This document shows positions 62,650 to 64,000 of a DNA stretch of 64,000 bases, piece after piece. The translations under genes were made by a program, and so were the position numbers. Location of the stretch: NCBI GenBank assembly GCA_016808115.1, contig JAEQBH010003943.1, forward strand, positions 186,001-250,000, read 5' to 3'. The notes under the pieces were generated by a model. The model saw nothing but the letters and a program-made list of their open reading frames with translations. It had not been told where the DNA came from and did not search any database. The stretch is from Tetrastigma voinierianum (Eukaryota > Streptophyta > Magnoliopsida > Vitales > Vitaceae). Numbering within the stretch: position 1 is the stretch's first letter; each line of letters starts with the position of its first letter.

Positions 62650-64000
62650 TTGAATTTTTCGAAAAAGGGCAAAATAGTGAATTGCATCTATAGTATAGGT
62701 TGCAGACCTAGAATTTTCTAGATCTCAGATGACAAAAGGGACCTCATCGTAAGATTCGTCTCATGAAATCTAGTTACCTGGACGAATTTAGTCAAATTCC
62801 GATACAATTGGATTTTTTACGGTTTTCAATGCGGGTGTCCGGTGAACCCTAAAAGTAAGATTTTTTGAGAAAATCTTTGTGAAATAATTTAAATAAAGTT
62901 CATTTAAAATAATTTGAACTCAAACTGAGACGAAATAAATTGTTTCGGGGCAAAAAACAGACTGGAATAGGTAGTGGACAAGTGGCGCAACGTGGACCAA
63001 GCGTTTAAGAGTATAGATAAGGTTAAAAAAAAATGAGATTTGGGTAAAGAAATCCCTTTTTTTTTGTTGGGTCTTACGTGAGAGAGAAAGAGTGGAGGAA
63101 GAAAGCTTCCAAGCTTTCTTTTGGCGATCCACGGAGTTCGTCGGTCGAAATTCGTCGAGCCAAGAATTAAAGTTCATCTACTCGATGAGGGCTACGTGTG
63201 TGTACAAAAAAAAAATGAGGGATTTCACCGAAAATCCAAAAGAGGAGATTTGGAAAAATCAAAGTTTTCAGGTTTAGGTGGTGTTCTTGAGACCTCTTAT
63301 CATTCTACTACACTCCAAGAGGTAGGGTTCTTTTCTACTTGGCTTTTACTCCCATTTTTTTGGATAATTTAAGGGGGACGGATTTAAGGGTCTGTTTAGG
63401 AGTAGTTTAGGGGTTGTTTTGTTTTGTTTCTGCTCAAGCCCGACGTTCTTCACCTAGGCTAAGGTTTACTTTGCCTAGACAAAGCGTCTGACCTGTTTGG
63501 CTATTTTAAACAGCTTTAGTGACTGTTTTGTAGCTTGTTTGTGGCCGGTTTGATGAATTGATTTGTGGTTGTATATAGTATGTCCTAAAAATTGTTTAAG
63601 GACTATTTGGATTAAAAAGAAGGATCTGGATTGTTAAGGGCTTGTTTATCCGATTTTGTGGTTAATTTAAAGGCTTGTTTGACCAGTTTTATGACCAGTT
63701 TAAGGGCCGATTTGAGGCCGTTGTGTGGGCTGTTTTTGTAAGCATTTTATATGTCATATTTGGCCTTGAGAGTTAAAGTTGTTATTACTTGATTTTGTAA
63801 TAACATGATTTGGTTAATTTTTGTTTGATGAATGTTGATATATATGTGCTTATATATTGACAATGAACTGAATTTTGTTTTGGAGATTATATGGATGTAA
63901 TATAATTGTCCATGATACATGGTAAAATGTATGAATCAAATCATCCATATGACATTCATCACATATGCGAGATGACATTGACATGCAATGGTGCATCACA
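62650..64000 (+). mobile_element. LTR-like sequence truncating copia-C, runs off the window
   Basis: Integrase homology ends at about 62,646. The following sequence has no domain. It shares CTCATGAAATCTAGTTA (about 62,760) with the insertion in copia-A, and GACAAGTGGCGCAACG (about 62,977) with 38,098. It looks like a long non-coding LTR or leader of a larger element. The two short ORFs at 63.1 kb are not recognised. Confidence 0.5.

Larger units (their letters stand above)
59400..62650 (+). mobile_element. Copia-C: truncated Ty1/copia element
   Basis: In order: an LTR ending ATAACA at 59,792; a primer site TGGTATCAAAGCC; gag (about 59,838-60,592, with MFSHRMAEATSLEEHLTTF and a CCHC knuckle at 60,506-60,549); protease (LDSGC at 60,693-60,707); gag-pre-integrase (MRLGHMSENGM, up to 61,211); and integrase (about 61,920-62,646, with IIDDFSRKVWVFF, RTDNELEF and KNGVAERMNRTL). 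Gag has several frameshifts and stops; TAG at 60,734 follows the protease motif. A ~0.65 kb insertion splits the integrase start. Reverse transcriptase, RNase H and 3' LTR are absent, because other LTR-like sequence begins at about 62,650. It is not active. Confidence 0.88.

Overview
This is AT-rich nuclear DNA from a flowering plant, very probably a eudicot. The evidence is spliced genes with GT-AG introns, a LOG2/LUL-type RING ligase, heavy-metal-associated isoprenylated plant protein (HIPP) sequences, and a large load of Ty1/copia remnants with tRNA-Met-type primer binding sites. The style fits a woody species such as grape, but the sequence alone does not fix the species.

Layout. 1-2.7 kb: AT-rich intergenic DNA with a SINE-like piece. 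2.97-9.77 kb (+): an intact three-exon gene for a LUL/LOG2-type E3 ubiquitin ligase with a 4.4 kb first intron. 9.8-18.4 kb: intergenic, with a clean Harbinger-type MITE. 18.7-20.45 kb (+): a HIPP locus whose start (HMA metal-binding domain) and end (CaaX box) are recognisable, but whose middle is broken by stops and frame changes. 23.6-30.4 kb: a degenerate minus-strand copia element (copia-A) with both LTRs, itself interrupted by a 1.9 kb insertion. 31.36-31.46 kb: a stray exon of a beta-ketoacyl-ACP synthase, about 1 kb from a CACTA-type transposon end. 34.6-35.3 kb (-): a small two-exon gene that keeps the HIPP exon boundary, first HMA strand, Gly-rich tail and CaaX box but has lost the rest of the HMA domain. 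37-46.2 kb: a second, heavily decayed plus-strand copia element (copia-B) between repeated flanks, with other LTR-like material inside. 46.2-55.5 kb: sequence I cannot assign, probably old repeats. 55.5-57 kb: a CACTA-like terminus and an hAT-type MITE. 57.45-58.58 kb (+): a third HIPP-type Gly-rich locus, frameshifted just before its CaaX box. 58.76-59.09 kb: a short inverted-terminus element. 59.4-62.65 kb (+): a third copia element (copia-C) with LTR, PBS, gag, protease and integrase, interrupted by another LTR-bearing insertion and truncated before its reverse transcriptase. 62.65-64 kb: LTR-like sequence resembling the insertion in copia-A.

Host genes and relationships. Only the LUL ligase gene and the HMA-less HIPP derivative look intact. 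The three HIPP-type loci share tail motifs and form a dispersed local family at different stages of loss. No pathway links the ligase to the HIPP loci. The most unusual finding is the HMA-less, still prenylatable HIPP derivative(s). Exon borders are read by eye from splice consensus and family knowledge; there is no transcript evidence.
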